Positions 23,101-36,516 of a stretch of DNA of 64,000 nucleotides are shown here, piece after piece. The notes beneath the pieces are model-generated. The model ran no database searches. It was not told where the DNA came from and worked only from the letters and a program-made list of their open reading frames with translations. Every line of letters starts with the position of its first letter. Position 1 is the stretch's first letter. The stretch spans positions 37,159,520-37,223,519 of the forward strand of contig OX387192.1 in NCBI GenBank assembly GCA_947561395.2, given 5' to 3'. This DNA comes from Buxus sempervirens. Its lineage: Eukaryota > Streptophyta > Magnoliopsida > Buxales > Buxaceae. The position numbers were made by a program, and so were the translations under genes.

Positions 23101-26100
23101 ACAGATACAAAGTTATGCAAAAGGAGGATTCTGGAAAAGTAAAAGTAATGCAGACAAGGCCATGGATCTAGGATGATGGTGCAGGCTTTGCAAGTGGACG
23201 ATTACAAGAATCCTATGCAAGTTGATGATTCCAGAAGCATAAAAGGAATTCCGACAGGGATGTGGATGTAGGGGTTCTGGAAGGGTAAAAGGATCCCTGA
23301 CGAGGAATTGGATATATGCTGCCTGTTTTCTGGATCATATCAATTAACAAGGTTTAGCTAGATAAGTAGCTTTTTATTTATTGTAATCACAAAGCAGATT
23401 TCTGCTGCCAATCCATTTAGATGGGCAAAGGTATCCCTTATTGATTGATGGATATTATGCCAAAAAAATTAAAATTAAAATTAAAATGCATTACTTCGAG
23501 ACAAATAGGGATGTCAATAATGAAGGTAAGGGTTTGCTAAGTCATAAATGGAGTTATGGTTGGGTTTTGGTTTGGTTCTACCCAAACCTAACTCCCCATA
23601 TTGCTATTCAACTATGTATTCATCACATATACTACATAAAAGAATTAAATATTAGCCATAAAAAAAAAGAATTAACTATTTTACAAATAAATATGCCGAG
23701 AATTTATATATTTTACTTATAATATATTACACATTCAGGTCACCTTAACCCTACCCAATTGGATTAGGAGTGGTATGGTATAGGCTAGACTCCAAGAGCT
23801 TCAGGCCTGACCCCGACATGACCCTGCCGTGTTCCCATCCCTATAATGACAACTGCATATCTTATGAAGTAATCATAAGAAAACAGAAACAAAAAAACAA
23901 AAATTCACTTGAATTACTTGGTGGATAAGCTAAGATCAGAACCATAATCTCATGTTTGCAATGCAACACGACCACCAAAAATCCAAACACAACCTCTATG
24001 ACGGAAAACGAAATTTTTCATGAGAACAAATGCATGGTAACAAAGTTTACTAATATGCTGATTAAATAAAAATAAGAAGCATAATAATCATAAGCATTTA
24101 CTTACAATCTCATATTTGACAGAGTTGAAATATTGTCCCTTATCCTTTTTTATATGTAAAAATAATTATTAAAAAAACATGAGCTTGATAGGCATACTTG
24201 AAATCTGGTCTTGACTACCCAGAGAGGATTGGTAGCAATGGTTGTCGCTGCACCAGCACCAGCAGCTGCTATCATATTTGCACCTATTGAAAGTTGATGG
24301 TTCCCACCTATGCATGCATCAGGACTAAAGAAAGTAAGTGACAATATCTATAGGCATTTGTAAAGAACTAAAGAACAACAGGGTAATGAATTAAGAACTA
24401 TAATATGGTAGCATCATGGGGATTCAATGAGGATATAATTTCCCCTTCTATGACCAAAGTAATTAATTCATACCATCAGACTGGAGTAAGCTTTTAAACT
24501 GGTCATAAATTGTGAAATAAACCTACAAATTCCAAAATAGAAGGTTGGTCAGAGGAAAAATACACATTCTTCACCAAGTCTTTCTCAAACACCTAAAATG
24601 CAAGGAGGCATGCTAAATAGTCTTCTACAGAAAACAGAAATACCTCAAATTTGATCATGTGGCATACAGAAAAAATATAAAAGCATATCTGATAGGCAAT
24701 CCGAATTTATTAATATAATTTAACATCTATGTCCTGGACAATTCAAACAACCTAGCAATCCTTATATCTTTTGAATTGCAACTAGAGCAGTTTATATCAT
24801 CTTAAGTCCTCAATTTATGATTAAAGGAACAGAATTCAAATCCTCGTATCTGATGATTGCGCTCAACTATATTCCTTTCAGTTTATGTAGTTTCAAATGC
24901 CTCCACAATTATGTCTCCAGAAGAAAATCAGTTTCTCGGGAAAAACTAATCCTTTTCCAGCATGCTCGTATAGTTGTATCTTCACCAGACTGGATGATAA
25001 CTCTAATTCTTATAAATTTCTAAAAAGGTATAACGTGATATGGTTTCTCCAAAAAGTTCATCGTGCCAGGAAAACAAGCACCACATGGCATTAGGGGCAA
25101 TATGTTTGATGTAAGAAACATGCTGAAATGGGTCCTTAATTATAACATCAAATAAGTGCTATAAAAAAAAATGGTACATGCACTCACATAACAAATTATC
25201 AACAATTTAATCGATTTGTGAACAAGAATCAATTCAGATCTCAAGGAGCACAACTCACCGCCCAGTTTGGAATCAAGGCCAACACAGTGGGAGAGAGCCC
25301 ACGGTACATGCCCCGTATCCCCTCCTTCTGAAGTATTTGTTGTAAACTCCCAGCTATGAGACTACCTGGTCATATGTAATGCAATAATGACAACCGTATA
25401 AGCTTCTAAAAAGCCAAATTAAACAAATAAAATAACCAATGCAAATCCAGCTGTTAAGATCCTACTAGTGTCATCCAAATTGTCCTAGATTATTAGTTAG
25501 AAAATATTCCCGTTATTCTTTCTCATTTTTCTTTTCACATATCAATTAGAGAGTTCAAGTAATTACTCACACAGGTGCGCTCATTAGCTCAAACAGGTAA
25601 AACTAATGGCTATCATCAAGTAAAGAGAACAAAGAAGGCCGGCCAAAAACCCAAAAACCTCTCTCTCTCTCTCTCTGTCACACACACAAACACATCACAA
25701 CAATGATTCGCTAAACAGTACATGCATGAAAATTGCGCCAGTTTCGACCTGGGCTCCTTTTTTTCTCTCTCTCTCTCTTCTTCGTTTCCCTTCTTTTGAA
25801 GTTTGTTCAAAACGGCAGGAGAAAAAGTAGGGACAAATAAATTACCAACCTTTAATGGTTCCATTGCCAAGCGTGGATACCCCGTGGACCTGAAACCTCG
25901 TTTTGATGACATCCAAAGGACAAACAAATGTAGCAGCGATAACTCCTACAAGAATTTTCCTCATACATAAAAAACAAAACAAAAAAAATTACTAAGACAC
26001 ATATCCATTTAAAGTTGAAATCCAACATACCAGCGGCGGCGCCAGCGCCGGCATTGCACAGAAGACCCTTTGAACTAGGTGCACGGGAATCGGCGGTCAT
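20145..26100 (-). CDS. NDT1: NAD+ transporter of the mitochondrial carrier family
   Basis: Nine exons: 26100-26031, 25945-25850, 25365-25259, 24522-24474, 24307-24198, 21390-21296, 21208-21120, 21028-20934 and 20390-20145; 318 aa, all GT-AG. The protein is a near match to Arabidopsis NDT1, which exchanges cytosolic NAD+ across an organelle inner membrane; both plastid and mitochondrial location have been reported. The threefold carrier repeat is clear, each with a Px[DE/W]xx[KR] signature: [10 protein letters not shown] (33-42), [10 protein letters not shown] (135-144) and YPHEVVRSRLQ (~234-244). Other family blocks are [38 protein letters not shown] and [18 protein letters not shown]. Intron 5 is 2.8 kb and holds a degenerate hAT-like element. 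No presequence is evident. Confidence 0.96.
23506..23843. mobile_element. Degenerate hAT-like non-autonomous element in NDT1 intron 5
   Basis: Ends TAGGGATGTCAAT and CCCATCCCTA form 8 bp terminal inverted repeats. The interior has the self-complementary, GGTT/AACC- and CCCGAC-rich composition of plant hAT MITEs. I found no convincing 8 bp target duplication, so the call rests on ends and composition. Confidence 0.45.
25659..25778. repeat. CT-rich microsatellites in NDT1 intron 2
   Basis: Two CT runs, at about 25659-25676 and 25762-25778, flank a CACACACAAACACA stretch. Both lie inside the 484 bp intron between exons 2 and 3. Confidence 0.8.
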
Positions 26101-29012
26101 TGCTGAGATTATAATACAGATTCTGAACAAAAACCGCACGGTCTTCAACGAAATTGATGGTGTCCTCTCTCGCGAGGCAGATCTCGAACAAGCAGGGTCG
26201 CATGGCCAGAAGGTATAACAGTGAATTCCTACTGGAAGAAGACAGAATAATACTGAAAACTAGGGCTTCATTGAGCGATTGAACCAGTCGTATAGGACAG
26301 ACTCTCGATCAGATCGAAACAGCCTCAAAATAGCGAAGAAAGCATCGCTATGAGTCGCCGGCGAGGACGAGGAGAAAATTCGCCGTCCCTCTCTGTGTGG
26401 TCCGTTCCTAAATCCCAAATCTTTCACTCCGTTGACGGACTCACCACAGGCTATGTTGACTTGTAGCCACTCGTTCCGTGATCACGCAGGATTTTGATAA
26501 ACACAGGGCGTTAAAAATAACGCATTTTTTTTAAAACTAACGGTGACATTCAGACTGCATGGTTCACCGCGATGCACAGGGGAAAAAAAACCTCCCTTGC
26601 GGTTTAACAAAATTAGAAATATTCTCTTTTATGTTTCTAAAATAACATTAATGTCTCTTTAATGGTTAATTGTAACATTTTTAGGTCTCCTTAACTATAC
26701 TATGAATTCCATTATTTTCTATTACCTTTTCATAAAATAAAATAAAAAAGCATAGCGCATATGGTATTTTGGATTATTTTCAAAAAATAAGATTAACGAA
26801 AGACATAATTTTTTATAAAATGAAATGGAAAGAAGATTTGTATCGGGAATCCCATTTTAGTGAAAACGACCACAACACACTTTTAAATCATTGCAAGGAA
26901 TATGTAAAGTGAGATGATAAAAAGGGAAAGGAAGAAAATATGTGGTGCCTAATCCGTGTGACCCGAAAGGAACTTTAATTGTCCAAAAGGAGAATTCTTT
27001 TTAAAATTAAAATAAATGAATAAGATAATGATCATCCTGCCAACTGGTCACTGGATTCTGTACCTTGACCAAAAAACAGAAAGTCCTGGCATTGATACAT
27101 AAGATGGAATGCACCAATTAGAACACCAATAACATATGGACGCAGAAAGCTACCACTAGGTTGGAAGTTGGAACAAAGCATGTCTAACTCGTGTTCTGCA
27201 TGCACCCAACAGGGTTTGTAGTCAAATCCTATAAACCACCCTTGGAGTGGCCGTAGTCATTCCCTCACCCACTTAAAGCATTTAATAAAGTTGCCATAAT
27301 AAAATTTATCTCATACTATAAAATCAAAAAAATTAGGTGAATTAACCAAATTACCATCACCGTAGGCACTGGTGTTGGAGGATTTGGTTGCAGATAATGT
27401 GAGGTTTGCTCAATAGAGATTTCCCTATAAAAAGAGAAAGAGGTAAAAACTATGCTTATTTGTAGAAAAAGGAAATGGGGAGGAATCGTCAATTCAACTG
27501 TTTATGTGGGGCTCACTAAAAAAAAACACTTTAAAAACACAAGTCAAACCATTTATAAATATTTTATATGGGTCGACTTAAAAACACACTAACCATTCAG
27601 TTAATTAATGATGCTAATGTGTAGTGGTAAAAACCTGTAAATTGGAGAGAAATTGTCAAGTCTACTGCCTACATGGGGCTCGATTAAGAAAAACACTTTA
27701 AAAACAATAGTCAAACTATCTATAAATATTTTACATGGATCCACTTAGAAAAACACTAACCATTCAGTTAGTTAATGATGCTAATGTGTGGTGATAAAAA
27801 CTTGTAAATTAAGGAAAAATTTGGAATTGTTTTGAGTACATAATGTCAACTAAAAAACGTATAGTTGGCTTTATATATAGTATAGATTAGAAGTAAGATC
27901 TTATTAATTGTTGTTAAGGATGGGTTGACAGTTTATGGCAGCAACCTAAGTTAATATGCATAACATCTCATCCACAAAGTAAAATCAGCAGCAATGTTAG
28001 CTTCACGATAGATTTTACAAAACCTGAATAGTTTGAAAATATCATCACAATCCTTAATAATACATAACTTCAGTTGATTATTATGCTTGAAGTTAATGTG
28101 TTTAAGTTAGTTGTTTATGAGATAGATTATGATTCTTTACAATGTGCTCTGGTTCTCATAGGGCTACAGTTATCACCCCAAAAGACAAATAGCAGAATCA
28201 TGTCCATAGTTGTAACTCTCTTTGAAAGTATTTCTTATATCTCAGGAAATGATAGTAATCTTTCAGGTCCTTGGTAATGACCCAGAATAATTTGAAATTG
28301 CATAACTTGACCAATAAAATGTATTGAACCAACAGCAATCTAAACAATCTTAGCTTGAAGCTACTATAGTTTGTAGAAGTTATCAGCTATATTAATGGAG
28401 GCCTGTTTGAATTTGTGACTATAAATCCACAATGCCGAACCAGGAAGCTGGTTCAGATGGTTATGACAAGATCAACCGTCTTATACCCCAAGCAAATAGA
28501 AAAAGAAGCAAAAAAAAAAAGAAGTGATTTTAAACCTCAATCTTTAATAAGGAAGAATCTTGGTATATACTTCTGAATAAAAGATAAGGATAGCGGTCGT
28601 GAGAGGGTAACTTCGTCATTTCCATGTTGAGAAGTGTCTAACGACTACATATTTCGACTTCAATCGCATTTCGCCTCGTGAGGAAATAAGCACACAAATG
28701 CTTGGAAAGGGTGCGTTTTAATTTTCTTGTCCCTCTCATTCGCTCGACGCTTCGTTTTCTTTAATCGCTTCCTGCGTTCCGAAGAAGAAAGGGAAGAGAG
28801 AACAGAGAGATAAAGAAGATAAAACAATCCTATAGTTTATTCGTATTCCGGTCATCGTCTGATCCCGAGACGCCGCAACCCTAGAATCCTAAATCATAGA
28901 GAAAACTTCTCTTACTAATCATAGATCCCCAAAGGTTTAAATTATAGCCAACTCTTCGATCCATTATTTCTCTTTCTTGTTGAATTCGTCGATATCTCTT
29001 GATTTTGCTGCA
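26101..29012. other. Divergent spacer between NDT1 and the DUF789 gene
   Basis: The left 300 bp are the likely 5' UTR and promoter of NDT1 (minus) and the right 350 bp those of the DUF789 gene (plus). The middle is AT-rich, with a 167 bp tandem duplication at 27484-27815 and no coding region. Confidence 0.6.
27484..27815. repeat. 167 bp tandem duplication
   Basis: Copies 27484-27650 and 27651-27815 align throughout. Both carry ATGGGGCTC or GTGGGGCTC, AAACACTTTAAAAACA, ATAAATATTTTA and ACTAACCATTCAGTTA, then AATGATGCTAATGTGT. Scattered substitutions show it is not recent. Confidence 0.88.
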
Positions 29013-32000
29013 ATGTCTGGTTCTGGAGGGTTTGCTTCCGCTCGCAGTCATACCGGAGATCGGTTTTACAATCCGCCTGCGATTCGAAGGCATCAGCAGC
29101 AGTTGTTGCAACAGCAACAGTTGCAGCAACAGCAGCGTCAGAGGCCATTGAAGTCGAAAGCGTCGGTCGAGAAGGAGAGCAGAACAGAATCGGACGATTC
29201 GACGCCGTCGAAACCATCTGTCTCTTCATTGTCTCCTCCGCGTGAGACTAATTCGACCAACTTGGATCGGTTCTTAGAGTTTACTACTCCATACGTTTCC
29301 GCTCACTACTTCTCCAAGGTACTGAAATTATGACTTTTGGTTCGGGGTTTATCCATGTATTTTACTGATAGTGTTTCTTGTAATATTTTTATTTCTGGTT
29401 TTTAATCGGTCACATCACATTTCGAGTTCGTAGACGAGCCTGAGGAGATGGGGATCATGTGAGGTTGATTCCCAACCATACTTCAGTCTTGGCGATCTGT
29501 GGGAGTCTTTCAAGGAGTGGAGTGCCTATGGAGCTGGAGTGCCTCTTGTTCTCAACGGTAGCGACTCTGTTGTGCAGTACTACGTTCCATATTTGTCTGC
29601 TATTCAGTTGTACATAGACCCGTCAAAGCCCTCTTTGAGGACGCGGTGAGCAATTCTACTTTTGATTGCTATTTTTTCTTCTTTTTTTCATCCTCTTTTC
29701 CTTCCTATTTGCTGCCCAAATCGGATGGTTCTGAAAACTGTGGTACTCCATAGTTGCTGCTTATTCTAGGTTCTTTCAGTTGATACCATTTTAGTCTCTC
29801 ATTCCTGTATTGATTCAATTATCCGTGTACCAAATGAGCACTTGGAAGATATCTATATTACTCAAGGCACAAGAATGCTTGTACAAAAGTATATTTCCAA
29901 AAATGTCTGGGGTTTGGAGCTTTCGACAATGATCATCTGTTGTAAATGTGATACATCCCATCTTATTAGAGGGTTTCTAGTGGTACGGCATATGATAAGT
30001 TTAGACTAGAATTTTAAAGTTTATTGCCTCGTATTTTTACGTTTTCCATCAATGTCAAGGTGATTTTGACATCTGGATGGCTACTGTTAGTTGCACAACT
30101 TTTTCCCATAATTGTTAAATTTTGGCTTTGCATTTATTTTCTCTTGTCAACTGGTTTAAGGTACTGTGTGGTACTTATAAAAGTAAATACTCTTTCCCTC
30201 CTTTTGATAGGTACTTTTAACAATAGCAACCTTTTTCTATGCCCTCTGCGTCGTAGGTTCCAAGAAGAGGATAACTTGAATCTTGTACATTGGGGTGTTC
30301 CAAACCCAAGCTTTTGGGGTTCCCAATTTTTCTTATCAAAAACATTTTTGTTCTCTTTTTTAAGAGTTATAAAACATGCCATTATATCTTCTTCCAGAAA
30401 ATGATGTAATCTGTGTGGTCCCATGATTGAAACCGCCCTGCTCTCAGCTGTGTTCTGCATTCAAAGTATCAGGAGACAAGTGTGATCCATTGACAGATAC
30501 ATCAAAAACTGCCAAAAGAACCTCCATAGTTTGGTGTAGGAAATCCTTATTGTCTATTGGTTCATATCTTAATTTTTTCTCAGCGATATAACTGAATATA
30601 TTATTAAGTTAAAGGAAAAAGGAATCCACCAGAAGTTGATACAAAGCAGGAAGCTGGAAAAATGGAAGCTAAGAAACATAAAGAACAGTAAAACAAAGCA
30701 GGACAGCAAAAGCAAACAGTTAACAGACTCTAGAAAGAAACAGGCTCCTTTAATCCTAACCTACAACAAATCATGCCTCCAAATCAAAAGAGACCCAGTC
30801 CCCCAAGACATCAATATTAGATTGTGGTCTAAACTCACACCAATTTTGCAGTAAGAGACAAGATATCTTCTAGAAGTCTTAGCTTCCTGAGACACTCTCC
30901 TTGAAAAATACATTGATCCTACAACATCCACACAGACCAGATTGTAGCAAAGAGGGCTGCACCATTCACAAGCCTCCCTCTCTTTCTCAGAAATGGGAAT
31001 ATCCACTGATGCGACAGATCTAGCAAGCAACTCCTTGGAAAAACCCAGCTCATCCCCCAACAAACTCAGCATATGAGACCATATATAATCCACCATTTCA
31101 CAATGAACAAAGAGATGGTCTACTGTTTCTGCTTTCTTTAGGCACACAATGCTTACTTTAGGAGAGACAAAGCGAGGGATTTATTCTTCTTTGGAGGTTT
31201 TCTAGGGTGTTGATGCTGTTGAGCATCACTTTCCATAGAAAAGCTTTGACTGTGAGAGGGGGGTGGGGTACGAAAACCCTTGGGGAAGACCAACCTTGTC
31301 TCCTTTGTGGTACATACGGCCATTATGCCCTGTTGAATAGTATTTGTATCAGATTTGAAGGCCTTAGATTTGCTGTCTACAAGTCAACCTTGTTGCTGCT
31401 GTGGTATGTGCAGCCATTGTGCCCTGTTGAATAGAAGTAGTAGTTTCAGATTTGAAGTCCTTAGATTTGCTGTCTCTATAAAGTGGCTTACCAGCCCCAT
31501 TTGGATATTCTAATGTCTAAGCTTACTCTCTGGAATGGTTCGGAACTTAAGCTTATTCTCAACTTCTAGGCCACAATTGTATTGGCCATGACTAGGCACA
31601 CTGGAACCTGACCTATTATTGTTGGATAGGACCAGGCCTTTCAACCCATAATAGTATCTCATTTCTCCTTGATCCAGCAGTCCACTAAAGCTGAATTTGG
31701 CCAAGTACATTAGCTCAATTTGTGTTGAATATAAAATTTAAATAGCTCCCTGTCTGGCCCAAATACCCGCAACAACAGATGCATAGTGGGTCTGTTTATG
31801 CTCCATCTTTCTTTTGTAGCCCCTACTCTGTGTGAGGTTATCACTTCTAACCAAGAGGTTGCATACTTAAATCTAATACATGCCTCATATACTTATTCAC
31901 TGGAAAAATTAGAGACCTTGATACTTTTTCTTTCAACCAAATGGGACTTTTTACATTGCTTGTTAGCAACCCAAAAAGATACTGGTGTATCTTTTACCTA

Positions 32001-35000
32001 TGAAATTTTTTCCCAACTGGGTTATGATTTTTTGAAGCCCCTTTCTATCATTAGCTGATGGATATATTCAAACATATCACCCATAAATCTCCCCAATTGT
32101 TCTGAAGTCTCACACCAAAAAAGAAGATTTTGAATCCAAATATGATGATCCTCAATGCCAGTCACATGATATCCATATGTTAGGTTTCACCTATCTAAAC
32201 GTCATTCTGACCAAGTATATTGTCATTAATGGAAAAGAATAATATTGTTCAATATATTAAGGTAAATATTAATATTGCCCAAAAAATTTTGGTCTACTAC
32301 ACAAATCTTGTTCCTTCATCTTAATTTGTCAAAATCATATTTTGAGCAGACTATGGCATCCTTTTAAAGGGAATCTATACTGGTTCTTTTTGGGCTTCTT
32401 TTGACCCTCTTAAAATTAAATCCCTCGGTGAGTACCCCCTAAGACCTTTTTATTCTTTCGGTCCTTACTTGACATGCATCTAATTGCCTTTATTTTATTT
32501 CCTATTTGAGCAACATCTAGTAACTCATGGATGCTCATTCCTCAACATATCTTTCCTAGTTTTTCCTCACATGCATCTTAACATCTACATCCTAGCAACA
32601 CTCAATTCTATGCATCTTTTGCTTCTTTTTTGCCCAACAGACGTATCAATATATCATGGCAAGCCTAATTAATGTGTTGTAAAATTTTATTTTTAATTTG
32701 AGTGTAACACATTAATCACATAACACACCAGAAGCTCCTCTGCGTTTAAGCCATCCAGCTATAATAATATTACATGTTTCAGTATTATCCTCTTGGTTAT
32801 GGATAATTGATCTAAGACAACAAAATTTGTCACTTTTTGGAATCTCCTGATTCTCAATTCCTATTTTTCCTTCACTTCTATTGTCCATTTCTGCTGAAGT
32901 GTAAGCCCATGTTCTTAGTCTTAGTTTGTCTTAATTTGTAACCTTTTGATTCCAAGATATCCTTTCATAACTCCATCTTTTTATTTTCTCTCTCTCTTTT
33001 GTTCCACCAAACTATATCATCTCCAAATAGCATGCATCAAGTACCTTCTATTGAGTATGAGTAGTTAAATTATCCATAATTAGAGCCCTCCAAGAGAGAA
33101 AAAAATGGAACTCATAGTTGACCATGTAAACCTATCATTATTTAAAACTCATATATTATGCTAGTCCCCACTCTCAACCTAGTTAACACTCCTTAAAATG
33201 TCTGTAGTATCATTAATGTATTTTATTGGTACTCTTTTTTCTACTCAAGACCTTCAAATTAACTCTCTAGAAACGTTATCTCATACTTATTCTTAGATCA
33301 GTGGATATAAAGCTCTTTACTCTTCTCTCTGTACTTCCCCACTAATTATCTAATTAAAAAAATTGTTTCAATGGTAGACCTCTTTGGTGTGAAGCTAAGT
33401 TGGCTTTTTAGTACTTGGGCCATTCTTCTTGGCCTTTGCTCAATCACAATTTCTCATAACTTCATAATATTACTCATAAGCTAAGCTGGGGGATTGAATT
33501 TATCAACATTTTGAACCATGGTAAATAGAAGAAAAAAAGAGCCGAAAGTTTACATGTCCTGAGCATTGCCCTGTATAATTAGACTTATGATAGATAAGTA
33601 CCTCAGATAGAATCTTTGAAAATCACTTTCATTGAATCTTTTAGAAATGCATCTAATCATGAAGACTGCGAAGCAAGCAATCTTGGATTTGATAAATCAC
33701 TCTTGTTCTCCATCTAGCCTATAAGTAATCTTAACTAAATGCCAAGGGCTTAAATGAGAATTTTATAAATAAGTCCAACACCTTCTTAACCTTAGTCAAT
33801 GATGGAATACAAAATAGGAGGAGTTTGACGGAGATTTTTTTCAACTTTAAAAATTTAAAAACTAGCAAAGATCTTCCAATAACCTGTCACCTATTTAGAA
33901 CATAGGCCACCAGAGGAGCTCCACCTTCAACTTTTCCCACCATGAACTTTTAAAGCTCTCCAACTCTTTTTGAAATAATGGAATAGCAAATGATAAGTCC
34001 AATTTCAAGATACTTAACAAAGATTCTCAGGCAGAGATTTTGAAACTTGGACGCCTAATATTCAATATGGTCTCTCTTTCATTTTCCAGTTATTGATCTC
34101 CCTTCCTACCTTAAAGGGGAGTCTTAGGGCAGGCCTCACGTAAATCTTATAATTCAAGAATCCCCTCTTGATTTTCTTCACTAGTCCAGTGGCAGAAATG
34201 ATTTGATTGTTTGGTTGGATTCGAAAATCCCATTTTGCCTGCTCAATTTCAGTTTTCTGTTGGGGCAGTGCCATGAACAGTCATCCGCAAAAGACTCATG
34301 GATGCTGAAAATCTCCTTCATTCTACAATATTGAACCTCTTTGTTCTTAATGATTGCTGAAAGTTTTCTAACTAATACAATATTCCCTTTCTATGGGTGA
34401 AATTTGGCTTCTAATGTAGCTTAAAGAATTTTCTCATCATTACTGCTGACTGCTGAGCTCTAATATTGGCTAGGATGGGTTTCACAAAATTCAATCAATT
34501 TCTAATTTCTTTTTTCTTTTTTGGTTATTGTTGTTGTTATTGATGGGTTGTACAAAATTCAGTCATTGGTTTTTTTTAACCGTTAGTAGTAGATTGTCTG
34601 GAGGAGATCTAAATTTTCTTTGCATAGAGTTGGCATTTGGTTACCCACGTGGCTGTGGTGATTTGCCAGCATATTGCAACTAGGGGTGCAACTCGGTCCG
34701 GTTAAAACCGAACCCGAACCGACTTCGGTTCGGTTTGGTTCGGTTCGGTTTCGGTCCAAAAATCCCTAAACCGAATACATTATTTCCCTAAACCGAACCG
34801 AATTCATATATATATAATATAATATAATATATGATAAACTTTTAAAGTTTATCTTTAAACTTAAAAGATATTACAAAAAAACCATTGTTTAAGATAAGAA
34901 TATATTGGTCTAACCCGAACCGAACCAAAGCGAATAGTTTTCATGTAGTTCGGTTCGGTTTGGTTTCGATTTCGGTTTTTTTTATATATTTTCGGTTCGG

Positions 35001-36516
35001 TTTTTGGTTTAATTGGTTCGGTTTAACTATGTATATTTTCGGTTTGGTCTTGGGTTGACATCAACCCAGACCGAACCGAACCGAGTTGCACCCCTAATTC
35101 CAACTATTTATTTCCAAGTTTCACCTTAGTTGAGCATGGATTGCAGGTGCTTATCAAAATGATCCTGCATTGGACATCAGTTAAAAACATTAGTAGTACC
35201 CTCTTGTGATGTTATTAATAACTTGCTTATTCTTGAACTAGTGCATTGTTTTCCTCAAGAGACTAGACATAAATTAATCATGAATCAGCATTTTTTTTCC
35301 CATTTCATAGAACCATTGTATCTCTACAAGCCTGTAAATGGAATTAATATGCCCATTCAGATGCCTTATCTTAAAGGCTGATTCTTTTGACCATAATTTT
35401 TTTGGCATTATGGTGATTGAAAGGCACCATAAAATATTTACTTGCGCTTTCCATGAGCATCCTCTTTGCCCTCGACTTCTTACAGGAGACCTGGGGAGGA
35501 GAGTGATGTTGAGTCTTCAAGAGGTACGAGCAGTGATGGCAGCAGTGACTGTGAAGCGGAAAGGCGAGCAGAACGTGTTTTGGAGGGGCCCTGGACTCTG
35601 CAGAACCTTCCGGATGCAAATACTCAAAGAATGAACAGACTTTCATTGAGAGACAGTCCTATCATGGGTTCATCCAGTGATGAAAGTGAGGTATGCAACC
35701 CGCCTGGACTGCTCACGTATGAATACTTGGAGCGGGATCCCCCATACAGCCGTGAACCTTTAACTGACAAGGTAAGTTGATTCACTTGGAATCAATATAT
35801 TGAGGTTCGCACCCATTCATGTTCCTTAATTTAGACTTGCACAAACTTTTTTCCCCGCAGATTTCAGTTCTTGCATCACAATATCCAGAACTCAAAACTT
35901 ACAGGAGCTGTGATCTACTGCCTGCAAGTTGGATTTCTGTGGCTTGGTATGATTTTCTTATTTCTTTGATTGTAGTTATGTTTCCATGGCAGTCTACTTG
36001 TTAGTTCATCCTTTATCTTTTGAATTGGTTGTCCTGCATTCTGAAAGTGCTCGAGGATGGGTGCAGGTACCCAATATATAGGATACCTACAGGCCCAACA
36101 CTACGGGATCTGGATGCATGCTTCTTAACCTTCCATTCTCTGTCAACACCCTTGAGAAGTATGTTTCTCTCTCTGCCGCCCTCCCCACCCCCAATCCTCC
36201 TACTCTGCGCCCACTCGCTGATATTGACAGGTTAAGCACATCTATTGTAACAGGTACAGGTAGCAGTCAGTGGCAGCTATGTGGCTCAAATGTTAGGAAG
36301 GCCCATAGTTTCATGGATATGCCTTCAAAGATTTCACTACCTATTTTTGGGCTTGCATCTTATAAATTCAAAGGTTCCATTTGGACTCCCGATGGGGTTC
36401 ATGAACGGCAACTGGCAAATTCACTATTGCAAGCTGCAGACAACTGGCTACGGCTTTTACAGGTTGATCACCCTGATTACCTATTCTTTATGTCACACAG
36501 CACATTCCAGAGATAG
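29013..36516 (+). CDS. DUF789 family protein
   Basis: Six exons: 29013-29318, 29434-29645, 35486-35771, 35861-35946, 36067-36158 and 36254-36516; 414 aa. DUF789 proteins are plant proteins of unknown biochemical role. Family blocks seen are [94 protein letters not shown] and [19 protein letters not shown] Gln-rich tract follows the first 30 residues, and Ser/Glu-rich stretches surround residue 180. The start was set at the ATG of [12 protein letters not shown]. Reading on past exon 5 hits a stop, but a 95 bp intron (36159-36253) restores the conserved frame. Intron 2 is 5.8 kb and packed with retroelement fragments. A poly(A) signal AATAAA lies at 36903. Confidence 0.93.
30850..31290 (-). mobile_element. 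LINE fragment (zf-RVT, C-terminal end of ORF2)
   Basis: The minus strand encodes [20 protein letters not shown], then after a stop [18 protein letters not shown] and a following DYIWS. This is the zinc-binding region found after reverse transcriptase in plant LINEs (zf-RVT). Stops interrupt it and no upstream RT is contiguous. It lies in intron 2 of the DUF789 gene, in antisense orientation. Confidence 0.78.
31290..31475. repeat. ~90 bp direct duplication in DUF789 intron 2
   Basis: Copies at about 31290-31378 and 31384-31475 share CAACCTTGT, GCCCTGTTGAATAG, TCAGATTTGAAG and CCTTAGATTTGCTGTCT in the same order. Origin unknown. Confidence 0.75.
32480..33560 (-). mobile_element. Decayed LINE reverse-transcriptase remnant
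   Basis: On the minus strand, around 33370-33480, a broken frame reads LMSNIMKL, stop, [31 protein letters not shown]. This follows the plant LINE RT pattern (..MKLWE.VIE.R.R...QFGF.P.RST.EAI). Further along, near 33015-33035, FGDDIV recalls the catalytic F[A/V]DDIVL box. The stretch at 32500-32650 resembles the C-terminal end of such elements in reverse. It is heavily mutated with stops and indels, and not functional. Confidence 0.6.
34681..35096. mobile_element. hAT-type MITE, 416 bp, with target duplication
   Basis: Terminal inverted repeats TAGGGGTGCAACTCGGT and ACCGAGTTGCACCCCTA match perfectly over 17 bp. Flanking 8 bp are ATTGCAAC (34673-34680) and ATTCCAAC (35097-35104), a target-site duplication with one mismatch, the length expected of hAT transposition. 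The interior is built from CGGTTCGGTTT and AACCGAACCG arrays that fold back on each other. Non-coding. It sits in intron 2 of the DUF789 gene. Confidence 0.9.

Noticed and set aside
30024..30404. 126-codon open frame in DUF789 intron 2
   Set aside because: It is hydrophobic, T-rich, intronic and open on the other strand too, with no family resemblance.
36159..36235. Read-through frame after DUF789 exon 5 ending in a stop
   Set aside because: A 95 bp intron with GTATGT and AACAG signals restores the frame carrying the conserved [16 protein letters not shown] block, so no frameshift is needed.
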